This document shows, piece after piece, positions 45,922 to 56,652 of a stretch of 64,000 nucleotides of DNA; within the stretch, counting starts at the first letter, position 1; each line of letters starts with the position of its first letter. The notes under the pieces were generated by a model, which ran no database searches, had not been told where the DNA came from, and saw nothing but the letters and a program-made list of their open reading frames with translations. Position numbers and translations under genes: made by a program. This DNA is from Nitrospira japonica (GTDB taxonomy: Bacteria; Nitrospirota; Nitrospiria; Nitrospirales; Nitrospiraceae), in contig NZ_LT828648.1 in the NCBI RefSeq assembly GCF_900169565.1, forward strand, positions 1,676,876-1,740,875, given 5' to 3'.

Positions 45922-46791
45922 ATGATCGGTCGATTCGCGGGTGCCATTCCGACCACGCTCCTGATCGGCGCGGTGCTCATGGCCGCGCCGGTTTTCGCCG
46001 CGTCGCAGACCACGCTGATTTGGCACGGCCATGCGGCATTCGAAGTCCGGACGCCATCCGGCGCCGTCATCCTCATTGATCCCTGGCTGGCGAATCCCGT
46101 CAATCCCCTTGCCAAAGACAAACAGGATCCTCTCGAGCAGATCGCCAAGGCCGATTACATTTTGATCACGCACGGCCATTTCGACCACGTCGGTGACGCC
46201 GTGGCCATCGCCAAGAAAACCGGAGCGAGACTCGTCGCGAACTTCGAACTGGGGACCAACCTCGTCAAGTTGCAGGGCTTTCCCAAGGACCAACTGGGCT
46301 TCGATACCTTAATGAACCCCGGGGGGGAGATTCGGATTGCAAACGGGGAAGTACTGGTCGCGATGACGCCGGCCGTGCACTCCAGCGGAATGGGCAATCC
46401 GATGGCGAATGAACAGGAACCTGATCTCGTCTATGGGGGGAATCCCGGAGGCTTTGTGCTCAAGATCGACGGGGGGCCGACGCTGTACCATTCCGGAGAT
46501 ACGGCCTATTTCAAAGACATGGAAGTCATCGGCGAACAATATGCTCCGGACATCGCGTTGGTGAACATCGGAGGCCATTTCGGCATGGAACCGGCCATGG
46601 CTGCCAGAGCAGTGGCCAGTGTCAAGGCGAAGACGGCCATCGCGCATCATTACGGCACGTTTCCCGTATTGACCCAGGACACCAACGGCTTTGCCGTTGC
46701 GCTGAAGAAGCGGGGCATTCGGCTTCAGAAAATGGCGCCAGGCGGTTCGGTCACATTCGACGGAAAAGCCGTGGTCACGGCCGGTCGCTGA
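45922..46791 (+). CDS. Metal-dependent hydrolase, UPF0173-like, exported
   Basis: 289 aa with an N-terminal signal peptide ending V-F-A-A-S, then a metallo-beta-lactamase fold: W-H-G-H-A-A-F-E, T-H-G-H-F-D-H-V-G-D, Y-H-S-G-D-T and a final H-H-Y-G-T-F-P. Cytosolic UPF0173 members lack the signal, so this one is probably periplasmic. Substrate unknown. ATG follows cacggaggatgtt. Confidence 0.85.
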   Translation: MIGRFAGAIPTTLLIGAVLMAAPVFAASQTTLIWHGHAAFEVRTPSGAVILIDPWLANPVNPLAKDKQDPLEQIAKADYILITHGHFDHVGDAVAIAKKTGARLVANFELGTNLVKLQGFPKDQLGFDTLMNPGGEIRIANGEVLVAMTPAVHSSGMGNPMANEQEPDLVYGGNPGGFVLKIDGGPTLYHSGDTAYFKDMEVIGEQYAPDIALVNIGGHFGMEPAMAARAVASVKAKTAIAHHYGTFPVLTQDTNGFAVALKKRGIRLQKMAPGGSVTFDGKAVVTAGR

Positions 46792-46863
46792 CGGCCTACG
46801 CTGGTTCTTTTCCTGATCGCGCAGTCGTCTCCAGCCACGGTTAATCGCCGCGTTAGCGGCCGT

Positions 46864-47604
46864 CTACTTCGTTTCCAGCCCTGAAAGCAAGGCATCGGCC
46901 CATTGCCAAGGGGAACCCTCGTCCTCGTGCTTGCAATAGACGAAACAGTCTTCGCCTTGGCCCACGGCTTCCGCGATGCGGCGGGCCCATGCCTGTAGGG
47001 CCTCCGGTCCGTACGTCGTCCGGCGAAGGCGGACATACCAGAAGTCGGCCGTGTGATGCCATTGTGCCGGGCTGTCGTCCGTATCCGCGGCCACCCAGGA
47101 CACGTTGAAGTGTTTGAGGAGTGACTCGATCGACGGTTGATTCCAGGATGTGTGCCGAAACTCGACCGCCCAGCGAATCGTTGTCGGCAGCCGTTCCAGG
47201 AAACGGCCAAGACGGTCCTCGTCACGGCTGAAATTAGGGGGTAACTGGATCAGCAACGGACCCAAACGGTTCTGCTGTAGCAATGGCTTGAGTCGATCGA
47301 GCATCACCCCGACGAGGGGAACGCTCTCTGGCTTGAGCCGGTATTGATGCGTAATCTGCCGGTGAACTTTCGGGGCGAACAAAAAGTCGGAAGGGGTTGA
47401 CGCAATCCATCGCTGGACCATGGATTCCGCGGGAATTCGATACCAGGTCCCGTCTAACTCAACGGTGCGATAGCGAGTGGCGTAGTAGCCCAGAAATTCA
47501 GTTTGCTTGAGCCCGGGAGGATAGAATCGATCAACGCCTTGCCATGGCTTGTAGGAATAGCCCGACAATCCGATGTAGCTGTGCGCGTCTTGTGGCTTCT
47601 GCAC
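46864..47604 (-). CDS. DUF72 family protein
   Basis: 246-aa TIM-barrel protein. I-G-L-S-G-Y-S-Y-K-P-W, F-Y-P-P-G-L and E-F-R-H-T-S-W are DUF72 signatures (YecE family); biochemical role unknown. GTG 47604 with GGGGAG 8-9 nt upstream gives the family start. The open frame to 47715 would overlap the neighbouring transporter gene. Confidence 0.85.
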   Translation of the reverse strand: MQKPQDAHSYIGLSGYSYKPWQGVDRFYPPGLKQTEFLGYYATRYRTVELDGTWYRIPAESMVQRWIASTPSDFLFAPKVHRQITHQYRLKPESVPLVGVMLDRLKPLLQQNRLGPLLIQLPPNFSRDEDRLGRFLERLPTTIRWAVEFRHTSWNQPSIESLLKHFNVSWVAADTDDSPAQWHHTADFWYVRLRRTTYGPEALQAWARRIAEAVGQGEDCFVYCKHEDEGSPWQWADALLSGLETK

Positions 47605-47659
47605 GGTATAAGCTCCCCGACGTGATGTCTGTGTAGATCTGCCAAGAACCGGCAGCGTC

Positions 47660-48628
47660 TTACAGCGCGATGCCCCAGATGCGCTTGGCGAGTAGCCCGA
47701 TCCCGTAACTGACACTCACGGCCACCGTGATGATCGCCAGATTCAGCAGTATCCGACGCGTGATATCCATGCCGGACAGAAACGACAGGATGGTTGAGAT
47801 GATCACGACCATGAGGCCGGCGGTGATCACGGAAAACACAGCCGTATCCGCGCCGAGCAGCACCGGGAACACGGGGATGGTCGCACCAATGAGATAGGCG
47901 ATGCCCACGAAGGCCGCGGACGCGAGCGGCGGTTCGGCCATCACCGTCGATTCGGAGATTTCCCCCAGAAATCTTTTCTTGGCGCTCTCCGTCGCTCTGA
48001 CCTCCTGTTCGGAATTGAGCGCCAGGAAGGCCCCTGCCGCCATCGAGAGCGCACCGGCCACCGCGGTCGTCGACGAGGCGATCAGCACGAGCGAGGCGCT
48101 GCCAAAAGCTCCGAAAAATCCGCTGACGGCGCCAAGAATTTCGACCAGCCCGTCATTGAGGCCCAAGAAAATGTTGCGGATCTTCTCGGCGTTGATCTTT
48201 CGTTCGGTCAGACTGGTCACCAGCACGTCCTCATGTTTGAATTCGTCCATCAGAATGTCGTGGAGAGCCGCCCCCAGCGATTGGCCATGAAACTGCGTCC
48301 AGAGCGTCAGATACTTCCGAACTCCGTGGACTTCTATCGCTTCCAACACCAGATGCACGGCGGTCACTCCGAAGAGGCGGCAGGTAAGGGTGAGAAGCCG
48401 CAGCTTGATGGATCGGCGCACATCGAGGTGTTCGATATCCATGGCGAAGAAGCGTTTCCAGAAAGCCAGATGGTCGACTTCGACCGCAATCAGCGCATCA
48501 AGAATCCGTTGTGCGTCAGGGTCGCGCGTGATGTCACGCAACTTGCGATAGAGTGAGAGATCGAACAGTTCGTCCAGGATCAGAGTTCTGGCCAGGGAGA
48601 GATCGTGCGAAACGCGGGGGTCTGTCAT
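47660..48628 (-). CDS. Ferritin-like domain fused to VIT1/CCC1 iron-manganese transporter
   Basis: 322 aa. Residues 1-140 are helical with E-V-D-H-L-A-F-W and D-E-F-K-H-E-D, E/H patterns of a ferritin/rubrerythrin-like di-metal site. The rest is a VIT1/CCC1 membrane domain with about five spans (L-N-D-G-L-V-E-I-L-G at the first). Such fusions are thought to couple metal sensing to iron or manganese export or storage. ATG start; divergent from the PilZ-REC gene. Confidence 0.85.
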   Translation of the reverse strand: MTDPRVSHDLSLARTLILDELFDLSLYRKLRDITRDPDAQRILDALIAVEVDHLAFWKRFFAMDIEHLDVRRSIKLRLLTLTCRLFGVTAVHLVLEAIEVHGVRKYLTLWTQFHGQSLGAALHDILMDEFKHEDVLVTSLTERKINAEKIRNIFLGLNDGLVEILGAVSGFFGAFGSASLVLIASSTTAVAGALSMAAGAFLALNSEQEVRATESAKKRFLGEISESTVMAEPPLASAAFVGIAYLIGATIPVFPVLLGADTAVFSVITAGLMVVIISTILSFLSGMDITRRILLNLAIITVAVSVSYGIGLLAKRIWGIAL

Positions 48629-48804
48629 GGGGAGTGAATACCGGTTGCCGGATGATTATAGCGAATAGCCCCCCACACCGTCGACAGACCGTGAGCGCTG
48701 CAAGGATGAAACGTCTATTCCTGCGGTTTTCTTGACGAAGTCGCCGTACTACGATAGAAAACTTGAAGAGAACGGTCGGAACCGCCACGAAAGGCTTCAC
48801 GACG

Positions 48805-49635
48805 ATGCACCGCGCCCCCAGACGATCCCGCACCCTGATCAGGATCCAGGCAGAGTTCCAAGGCATCTCGGAAGATGCGTCGATCAAAGGAAAGGGGTAT
48901 ACGCTCGATCTGAATATCAACGGATGCAGGATTGAAAGCAACACCTCCGTGCCTCGGGGAAGTTATATACGGTTGAGACTGGCCATTCCCAAAGCTCCAC
49001 ACCCGGTGGAAATCGGCATGGCCCGAGTTCGATGGGTGCAAACCGGATCATTCGGAGTCGAGTTCATCCAGCGGTCAGCGGAGGACCTCCCGTACATCAG
49101 TCGAGCGACGACAGAGAGCAGCCGGGAGGTGACTGTTCAGGCGCTGCAGCCAAAGTCGGGAAAGGCTCCTTGCACGGTCCTCGTCGTGGAGGATGATCCG
49201 GACGTGCTGCATTTGTGTGCCAAGACACTCGAGGGTGTGGACTGCAAGGTCCTTAAAGCCTCGGGGAGCTCGGAAGCATTACAAATCTGCAGCACCCACA
49301 GTGGAGCGATTCATCTCCTCCTGGTCGATTTGGTTCTACGCCCGCCGGTGTTGCAACTGATGTCGGGACATGAACAGTATCCACGCGTTCATGGCTCTGA
49401 TCTCATCGAGCATATTCTCCGAATCAGGAAGAAGTGCCATGTGGTCTTCATGTCGGGTCATGATGAGACGGCGCTGAGGGCGCTCGGTATCGAAGTCGGT
49501 GGCGCCTTGTGTCTCCAGAAGCCATTCAGCCGCGAGGATTTACTGATGGCGATCAATCAAGCCATGGCGGGACCGCCCATGGTCTCCAAGGCTCCTCATT
49601 CGGGGGCGGTCAAGCGGGCCGTCAACGCAAGGTAA
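48805..49635 (+). CDS. PilZ-REC two-domain regulator
   Basis: 276 aa. PilZ domain at about 8-100: R-R-S-R-T-L-I-R and D-L-N-I-N-G-C, matching the R-x3-R and D/N-x-S-x2-G c-di-GMP contacts loosely. Receiver domain at about 120-250: V-V-E-D-D-P-D, phospho-acceptor Asp in L-L-V-D-L-V, then M-S-G-H and Q-K-P-F. It has no DNA-binding output. Likely integrates c-di-GMP with a phosphorelay. TTG 48763 is an alternative start. Confidence 0.85.
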   Translation: MHRAPRRSRTLIRIQAEFQGISEDASIKGKGYTLDLNINGCRIESNTSVPRGSYIRLRLAIPKAPHPVEIGMARVRWVQTGSFGVEFIQRSAEDLPYISRATTESSREVTVQALQPKSGKAPCTVLVVEDDPDVLHLCAKTLEGVDCKVLKASGSSEALQICSTHSGAIHLLLVDLVLRPPVLQLMSGHEQYPRVHGSDLIEHILRIRKKCHVVFMSGHDETALRALGIEVGGALCLQKPFSREDLLMAINQAMAGPPMVSKAPHSGAVKRAVNAR

Positions 49636-49913
49636 CGTCGGTTCCCCTCTCAAATTCTTCCCTTCGGCGAGGGCGCAGCCTCCGCCATCTTGGACGACGG
49701 TGTCCTCATTCAGTGATCTGTTGGACCGTATCGGCGTTCGATTTTCTGAATTGCGATCCGCACGCACGTCGGCGTGATGACTGGAAAAACGGAGCGTAGA
49801 AGACGCCCTCGGAAGACTGAGGTGTGGGCTTGTCGATCGACGGCCGGATCGCACACCAAACCCTTGGATGTTCCTCATCCGCTCGGCCGGCACCCGTTGA
49901 TCCGAGGCTCCGG

Positions 49914-50039
49914 TCAACCGATTAGGAAATACGCGCCAAGACCGGCGACCGTAAGCAGGACGATGCCCAGCATCGCCTTTTCATGGCCGCAGAGGCCTTC
50001 TTGTGCCTTACAAACTGCGAGGGAGCACATGACTGACAT
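49914..50039 (-). CDS. 41-aa single-span membrane peptide with Cys/His-rich N-terminus
   Basis: ATG 50039 follows ccgaaggagggacgactc, a strong ribosome site. The peptide has C5, C10, C17 and H19 in a soluble head, then one hydrophobic span (about 23-40, M-L-G-I-V-L-L-T-V-A-G-L-G-A-Y-F-L-I) and stops with Gly. Too short for usual gene calling. The head could bind a metal or form disulfides; function unknown. Confidence 0.7.
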   Translation of the reverse strand: MSVMCSLAVCKAQEGLCGHEKAMLGIVLLTVAGLGAYFLIG

Positions 50040-50150
50040 GAGTCGTCCCTCCTTCGGTGATGATTCAGGCTATACACCGGCCTGCTGGCGAGTCAACCCC
50101 GGCATTTGGAAGGGGTCGTTGAGGTTCGGCGGTATGACCGATCGGCATCA

Positions 50151-50819
50151 CTATTTAAATCGGTAACCCAACATCACGCCGGCTTGCACCATTTTGGCGT
50201 CGGGATCTTCAAAGCCGACCGATCGGAAAAACACCCCGACGGTGAAGTTGAACAGCCGAAGGCCGGCGTCCGCCGTCACACCTATCCGTGACGTAGGGTT
50301 CGGCGCGACATTTGCCGTCGCGGCAAAGGGCATCAGCACTCCGATCTTCGCATAGCAATGCTCGTATTCGGCCCCTCCGCCGACTGCTGCATAAGGAAAA
50401 TTAATGGAGGTCCAGGAGTTCACTGCGTTTTCCCGACTCCAATGCTCATAACCCAGACCGGCAAACGGATACAGTTCCAATTTCTCCGTCGGGCGAAAGC
50501 CATAGCGGAGGTCGGCGTAAAATCGGCGTCCTTCATTGGGAATAATCCCTGCGTCGTCGTCCAATTTTTCCCCCAACCACCAGTTCTCGAAGTTGAAACC
50601 AACCCCCAGGCGATCGAAACGCGCCAAGGCATTGATCCCCAGCGCGACAAGGGATTTGTGTCCCCCGACGCCTTCTAACTGGTCCCAGGCAATCGTGCCT
50701 CCTTTGGCATAGGGTTCAAGTTCGATCTCGGCCGGCCCCACAGTAAAGGCCTGAGCGGTTTCCCAGGGTTGCATGGCCAAAAGGCAGACAACCACGATCC
50801 CCAAAGCTCGCGCGATCAT
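50151..50819 (-). CDS. Outer-membrane beta-barrel-like protein, unknown function
   Basis: 222 aa with signal peptide (cleavage near A-Q-A-F at 24) and alternating amphipathic strands ending in L-G-Y-R-F-K, as in OmpW/OmpA-like small barrels. The final aromatic-Arg-Phe-Lys is close to the usual C-terminal barrel signal. ATG 50819 lies 6 nt after ggaaagg; ATG 50825 is too near that site. Alone on its strand. Confidence 0.7.
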   Translation of the reverse strand: MIARALGIVVVCLLAMQPWETAQAFTVGPAEIELEPYAKGGTIAWDQLEGVGGHKSLVALGINALARFDRLGVGFNFENWWLGEKLDDDAGIIPNEGRRFYADLRYGFRPTEKLELYPFAGLGYEHWSRENAVNSWTSINFPYAAVGGGAEYEHCYAKIGVLMPFAATANVAPNPTSRIGVTADAGLRLFNFTVGVFFRSVGFEDPDAKMVQAGVMLGYRFK

Positions 50820-51148
50820 GAGCATCCTTTCCTATCACGATGAGGTGGTGAGTCACGGAATAGGCTGACGGGAAGGTTGAACAGAATAAATGGTGAATCC
50901 TTTCGAATTCCTTCAAGGATCCATATAGATACAGGACCGGCGGTGCGCCGATCCATAACAATTTTCATCGGCCGGAAGTCTTTGAATTGCTTGTCGATAT
51001 CGGTGCGCTTTTGAAGTTGTAGTTCCCGGAACATTTTGTGCTCGAACGACCATCTGGATTACTTTGACGGGCGAATCCGCCTGCATGCGTGCGAGGGTTG
51101 GATGGCCGATGAGCAGGGCGCTAAAGGCTTCTCTTACGATCCGCTGAT
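50820..51148. other. 329-bp region before a decayed receiver gene
   Basis: It contains the leader of the barrel gene and, at about 51098-51148, the likely decayed first strand and helix of the receiver domain with in-frame TGA and TAA. No other gene, repeat or promoter could be supported. Confidence 0.5.
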
Positions 51149-51466
51149 ATGCTCAAGTCAGCCGGGTATGACGTTTTGGAATCGTGTGATGGGTTGGATG
51201 CGCTGGACCATTTGAGGAACATGCCGTCGCCGCCCGCACTTGTTCTCACCGATGTCATGATGCCACGGATGACCGGTCCTCAGCTCGCTGTTCAGATCGA
51301 GGCCATGATGCCGGGCGTTCGGTTGCTGTATATGTCGGGGTACTCGGATCAGATCTTGGGGCCGTTGGACGGTACGTTGCGGTCCTTCATTGCCAAACCT
51401 TTTCGGCGTCAGCACCTGATTCTCCGGATCCGAGAGGCGCTGCTAGGGAGAAGTGAGCCCGCGTAA
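51149..51466 (+). pseudogene. Response-regulator receiver domain missing its N-terminus
   Basis: 105 codons hold the receiver core: G-Y-D-V-L-E, phospho-acceptor V-L-T-D-V-M-M-P, Y-M-S-G-Y and A-K-P-F. The first beta strand and acidic pair are missing. Upstream in the same frame reads L-D-G-R-stop-A-G-R-stop-R-L-L-L-R-S-A-D before M-L-K-S-A-G-Y, which looks like a degraded D-D-E / R-x-L-L region. Best read as a remnant of a larger sensor or regulator; a short functional product is not excluded. Confidence 0.6.
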
Positions 51467-51523
51467 AGCCGAACGGCCGCTGGCGGGACCATACACCGGC
51501 AAGCTGCGGACCGACGAGGGGGA

Positions 51524-51889
51524 CTATCGGCAATTGGGCGGGGGACTGTTTCCGAAGACCTGTTTGAGGTTCGTCCACCGCTCGAATTCGCTGGGTGAGA
51601 GATCGCGGGCTCCCAGGCTGCTCGATTTCGTCGACAGCTTGACCCATTCCTCGTACATGGCACATTCCTCGGCCGAAGCGGCGGGAATCCGGGATTGCGT
51701 GTCCCTCATGGGTTTGACGTTCTCTCCGGGAGCCGACCCTTTCGAATTGAACTCCGGCGATTCGGGAATCGTGCTGAAGCCTTCCCGATTCGATTCCTGT
51801 AGCGGCTGGCAACCGGCACGAGGGGTGTCGGTATAGACGTCGCCCGGGCACACATACAAAGCCGCTGCAACCACGATGGCGTCCAGCAT
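51524..51889 (-). CDS. Small secreted protein, unknown function
   Basis: 121 aa; short hydrophobic N-terminus (A-I-V-V-A-A-A-L-Y-V), then Y-T-D-T-P-R-A-G-C, reminiscent of exported DUF4124-type proteins, and a Cys near the end (P-P-N-C-R). ATG follows gggagggatcc. No function inferred. Confidence 0.6.
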   Translation of the reverse strand: MLDAIVVAAALYVCPGDVYTDTPRAGCQPLQESNREGFSTIPESPEFNSKGSAPGENVKPMRDTQSRIPAASAEECAMYEEWVKLSTKSSSLGARDLSPSEFERWTNLKQVFGNSPPPNCR

Positions 51890-52017
51890 GGATCCCTCCC
51901 TTAGTCGGAACTCTGTGTTCCATCACCCTAGCATGGGTCGTTTAATCCCGAAAGCAAAACGAGGGTTTTGCAGAGAGGGGCACGAGTGGTTAGCAGCCCA
52001 TTCCAACGCGTGTCCCG

Positions 52018-53037
52018 TCACCGTTCCATGGTCAGTACCACACGGAAACGGGCTTGTCCGCTTATCATACGGTCATAGGCGGCCGACGCCTGTTCAAACG
52101 GAAACGTCTCAATCATCGGACGAATGCCCGTCAGGGCGGAGAACTTCAGCGTATCTTCCGAGTCGCGAGCCGTGCCCGACGGCCATCCTTGCACGGAACG
52201 CCTGGCTCCAATCAGTTGGATCGGTGTCACGGTAATGGGATCCGCGGCAGCTCCCACGACGAGCAATTTCCCGCCGACTGCGAGTCCATCGATCAGTTCC
52301 GACATGGCCCGGCTGTTCGGTGCGGTTGCGAGAATGACGGAAGCGCCCCCCATCTTGGCTAATTCACCTGCCGCGTTGACGGTTCCTCCGTCAAGGTAGT
52401 GCGAGGCTCCGAGTTTCAAGGCCAGGGCTTCCTTGTCCTTGCCGCGGCCGACGGCCACCGTGCGAAAGCCCATCTTGCTTGCGAATTGAATGCCGAGGTG
52501 GCCAAGGCCGCCGAGTCCCTGCACGGCTACGATATCGCCGGCGATGGCTCCGCTGTGACGGAGACTATTGAACGTGGTGACTCCCGCGCAGAGGAGCGGG
52601 GCGGCTTCTGCAGGAGAAAGTCCGTCGGGGATTGCAGCCACGGCTTCGCTACGGGCGATCATGAATTGGGCATATCCGCCGTCGCTCATGAATCCGGTGA
52701 CAATAAAATTCTGGCACCCCATGAAATCGCCTCGACGACAGGGCGTACAGCGACCGCAATGGCCGCCGTGCCAACCCACGCCGACCCGTTGGCCCTTCGT
52801 CCACTCCGTGACGTCGGCTCCCACGGCGTCGATCACTCCGGCAATCTCATGGCCGGTCACCCGCGGATATTGCAGCCCGGGCCAATGCCCTTCCTTGACG
52901 AAGACGTCGCTATGGCAAACGCCGCAGGCTTGGATTTTGATACGGACGGTGTTGGGCGTCGGTTCCGGGACATTTCGGCTTACGACTTCGAATCGGCCTC
53001 CCGGACTGTTGATTTGTATCGCGGTCATCTGAGCCAT
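52018..53037 (-). CDS. Zinc-dependent alcohol dehydrogenase
   Basis: 339-aa MDR family enzyme. Catalytic zinc ligands in C-G-V-C-H-S-D and G-H-E; structural zinc C-x2-C-x2-C-x7-C in C-G-R-C-T-P-C-R-R-G-D-F-M-G-C; NAD(P) motif G-L-G-G-L-G-H-L. Close to AdhP/CAD-type dehydrogenases; substrate undetermined. ATG follows aaggagatcgaac. Divergent from the cyclase gene. Confidence 0.92.
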   Translation of the reverse strand: MAQMTAIQINSPGGRFEVVSRNVPEPTPNTVRIKIQACGVCHSDVFVKEGHWPGLQYPRVTGHEIAGVIDAVGADVTEWTKGQRVGVGWHGGHCGRCTPCRRGDFMGCQNFIVTGFMSDGGYAQFMIARSEAVAAIPDGLSPAEAAPLLCAGVTTFNSLRHSGAIAGDIVAVQGLGGLGHLGIQFASKMGFRTVAVGRGKDKEALALKLGASHYLDGGTVNAAGELAKMGGASVILATAPNSRAMSELIDGLAVGGKLLVVGAAADPITVTPIQLIGARRSVQGWPSGTARDSEDTLKFSALTGIRPMIETFPFEQASAAYDRMISGQARFRVVLTMER

Positions 53038-53145
53038 GTTCGATCTCCTTGATGGGATGCGAAGGAATACTTCGAGCCTAGATGATTGGATCTTTCAGCG
53101 CAAGACGCGATATGGTTGACGAACGAAGTTGAGCCGGGAGGAGTG

Positions 53146-53997
53146 ATGAAAAGCGAGTCTGTGTTTCAGAGGGATCGTTATCCGACCGGATTGATGCTGG
53201 GACTCGGTATGTATGCGATGATGAGCGTGGCATGTGCTGAGCATCCCCCTCAACCTCCTTTCTCAGCTCTACCACAATCCCGGTTGGTCGATCTGACCCA
53301 TCCCTTCGGTAGCGAGACGATCGTGTGGCCCACCGAGCAGGACATCAAAGTGATCGTGCAGCACGCAGAGGATATGCCGGGTGGGTATTACTACGCCTCC
53401 AATCGCTTGGAACTTCCGGAACACGGCGGCACCCACATGGATGCACCCATACATTTTGCCAGGGGAACACAGACGCTGGATCAGATTCCAATCGATCGCC
53501 TCGTGGGTGGCGCGGTTCGCATCGATGTCGCCGATCAATGTGCCAACGACCGCGACTACCGCGTCGAGATCCGGGACCTTGAGCGATGGGAGTCAAGGCA
53601 TGGCCGGATACCGGTTCATGCGATCGTGTTGCTGGATACGGGATTTGGACGATTGTGGCCGGCGAGACAACAGTATCTCGGGACGGAGTTGAGGGGGGCA
53701 GAGGGGGTGGACGCGCTGCATTTTCCCGGCTTACATCCCGATGCGGCGGTTTGGCTGGTGCGTGAGCGACAGGTTAAAGCCGTCGGCATCGATACCGCGT
53801 CGATCGACTACGGTCGATCAACCAAGTTTGAGACGCATGTCGCGCTGCTCTCTCACAATGTGCCGGTGTTCGAAAATCTCGCCGACCTCAGCGGACTTCC
53901 CAATCATGGATTCGACGTGATTGCGTTACCGATGAAAATCGCCGGCGGTACCGGAGGACCACTGCGGATCATTGCCATTGTGCCAGAGCCGAGATGA
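53146..53997 (+). CDS. Cyclase-family (kynurenine-formamidase-like) hydrolase, exported
   Basis: 283 aa. A hydrophobic N-terminus (14-30) ends S-V-A-C, a weak lipobox. The domain has D-L-T-H-P and H-G-G-T-H-M-D-A-P-I-H-F, the metal-binding H-x-G-T-H-x-D-x-P-x-H motif. Cytosolic KynB homologues are shorter and lack the signal; the substrate here is unknown. ATG follows gggaggagtg. Confidence 0.88.
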   Translation: MKSESVFQRDRYPTGLMLGLGMYAMMSVACAEHPPQPPFSALPQSRLVDLTHPFGSETIVWPTEQDIKVIVQHAEDMPGGYYYASNRLELPEHGGTHMDAPIHFARGTQTLDQIPIDRLVGGAVRIDVADQCANDRDYRVEIRDLERWESRHGRIPVHAIVLLDTGFGRLWPARQQYLGTELRGAEGVDALHFPGLHPDAAVWLVRERQVKAVGIDTASIDYGRSTKFETHVALLSHNVPVFENLADLSGLPNHGFDVIALPMKIAGGTGGPLRIIAIVPEPR

Positions 53998-54054
53998 CCC
54001 AGCGGGAGATTCTTGGAGTGAGCATGAGAGCAGAGCCAGATACAGCTCAGGTAC

Positions 54055-54095
54055 CAAAAACATCGAAGGCCACCTCGGTTGAGGTGGCCTTCGAT
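54055..54095 (-). terminator. Intrinsic terminator of ahcY
   Basis: 15-bp perfect stem atcgaaggccacctc / gaggtggccttcgat around ggtt. On the minus strand it is followed by gtttttgg. It also lies 60 bp after the cyclase gene and may serve both. Confidence 0.88.
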
Positions 54096-54126
54096 ATGTG
54101 GCATCTCGCGAACGGACTACCCGCGA

Positions 54127-55401
<1,275 letters not shown>

Positions 55402-55441
55402 TTAAACGTCACACATGACGCGTAAATCTGAATGATTCCAG

Positions 55442-55473
55442 AAAAAAGGGGACGGGTTGCGACCCGTCCCCTT
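55442..55473 (-). terminator. Intrinsic terminator of metK
   Basis: 12-bp stem aaggggacgggt / acccgtcccctt around tgcg; on the minus strand it is followed by a run of T residues. Confidence 0.88.
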
Positions 55474-55503
55474 CTGGTTCTGTGCCTAGCGCGAGTCCAA
55501 GTG

Positions 55504-56652
55504 CTACAGTCCTGCTTCTTTGCGCAGGACTTTCGCCTTGTCGGTCTTTTCCCAGGTAAACTCCGGTTCGCTCCGGCCGAAATGGCCGTAGGCGGCGGTT
55601 TTTCTGAAGATCGGACGACGAAGTTTCAGGTGCTCGATGATGCCGCGCGGGGTCATTGGGAAATGTTTGCGCACGAGCTTGTCGAGGTTGTCGACCGATA
55701 CCTTCTCCGTGTTCTTCGTATCGACCAGGACGGAAACCGGATCGGCCACGCCGATCGCGTAAGCCAGTTGCACCTCGCACTTGTCGGCCAAGCCGGCCGC
55801 GACGAGGTTCTTGGCGATATAGCGCGCCATGTACGAGGCGGAGCGGTCGACCTTTGTGGGATCCTTCCCTGAAAATGCGCCGCCGCCGTGGCTGCCGTGT
55901 CCGCCGTAGGTATCCACGATGATCTTACGGCCCGTCAGACCCGTATCCCCCATCGGGCCGCCGACGACGAACCGGCCGGTGGGATTGATGTGATGCTTGA
56001 CGCTGGTCGGATCGTAGAGGCCTTTCGGCATGATCGGCTTGATCACCTTCTCCATGATGCCGCGTTCGATCTGTTTGTTCGTGACATCGGGGCTGTGTTG
56101 AGTCGAGACGACGATCGTGTCGATACGAACCGGTTTTCCGTTCCGATATTCCACGGTGACTTGAGACTTGCCGTCCGGTCGCACCCACGGCAGGATATTC
56201 TTCTTGCGGACCTCGGCGAGGCGACGGGTGAGACGATGGGCCAGGACGATCGGCATCGGCATGAGTTCGGAAGTCTCGTTCGTCGCGTAGCCGAACATCA
56301 GCCCCTGGTCGCCGGCCCCTCCGGAGTCGACTCCCATGGCGATGTCGCCCGATTGTTGGTGGATGGCCGTCAGGACCGAGCACGTATTGCAGTCAAACCC
56401 CCATGACGCGTCGGTATAGCCGACGTCTTTAATCACGTCACGGATGATATCGGGAATTTCCACGTAGGCCTTGGTCGAAATTTCGCCGGCCACGAACGCG
56501 ATTCCGGTCGTCAGGATCGTTTCGCATGCCACGCGGGAAAATTTATCCTGGGCGATGATGGCGTCCAGGATCCCGTCGGAAATCTGATCGGCGATCTTGT
56601 CGGGGTGGCCTTCCGTCACGGACTCCGACGTAAACAAATAATTGTTTCTCAT
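55504..56652 (-). CDS. metK: S-adenosylmethionine synthetase
   Basis: 382 aa. [13 protein letters not shown] at the N-terminus, D-Q-G-L-M-F-G-Y-A and the [16 protein letters not shown] loop are diagnostic. It makes SAM from methionine and ATP. No SAM riboswitch was recognised in the leader. Confidence 0.97.
   Translation of the reverse strand: MRNNYLFTSESVTEGHPDKIADQISDGILDAIIAQDKFSRVACETILTTGIAFVAGEISTKAYVEIPDIIRDVIKDVGYTDASWGFDCNTCSVLTAIHQQSGDIAMGVDSGGAGDQGLMFGYATNETSELMPMPIVLAHRLTRRLAEVRKKNILPWVRPDGKSQVTVEYRNGKPVRIDTIVVSTQHSPDVTNKQIERGIMEKVIKPIMPKGLYDPTSVKHHINPTGRFVVGGPMGDTGLTGRKIIVDTYGGHGSHGGGAFSGKDPTKVDRSASYMARYIAKNLVAAGLADKCEVQLAYAIGVADPVSVLVDTKNTEKVSVDNLDKLVRKHFPMTPRGIIEHLKLRRPIFRKTAAYGHFGRSEPEFTWEKTDKAKVLRKEAGL

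Noticed and set aside
49774-50166. 130-codon plus-strand frame
   Set aside because: Overlaps the better supported 41-aa minus-strand gene with a strong ribosome site; low-complexity Arg/Pro composition.
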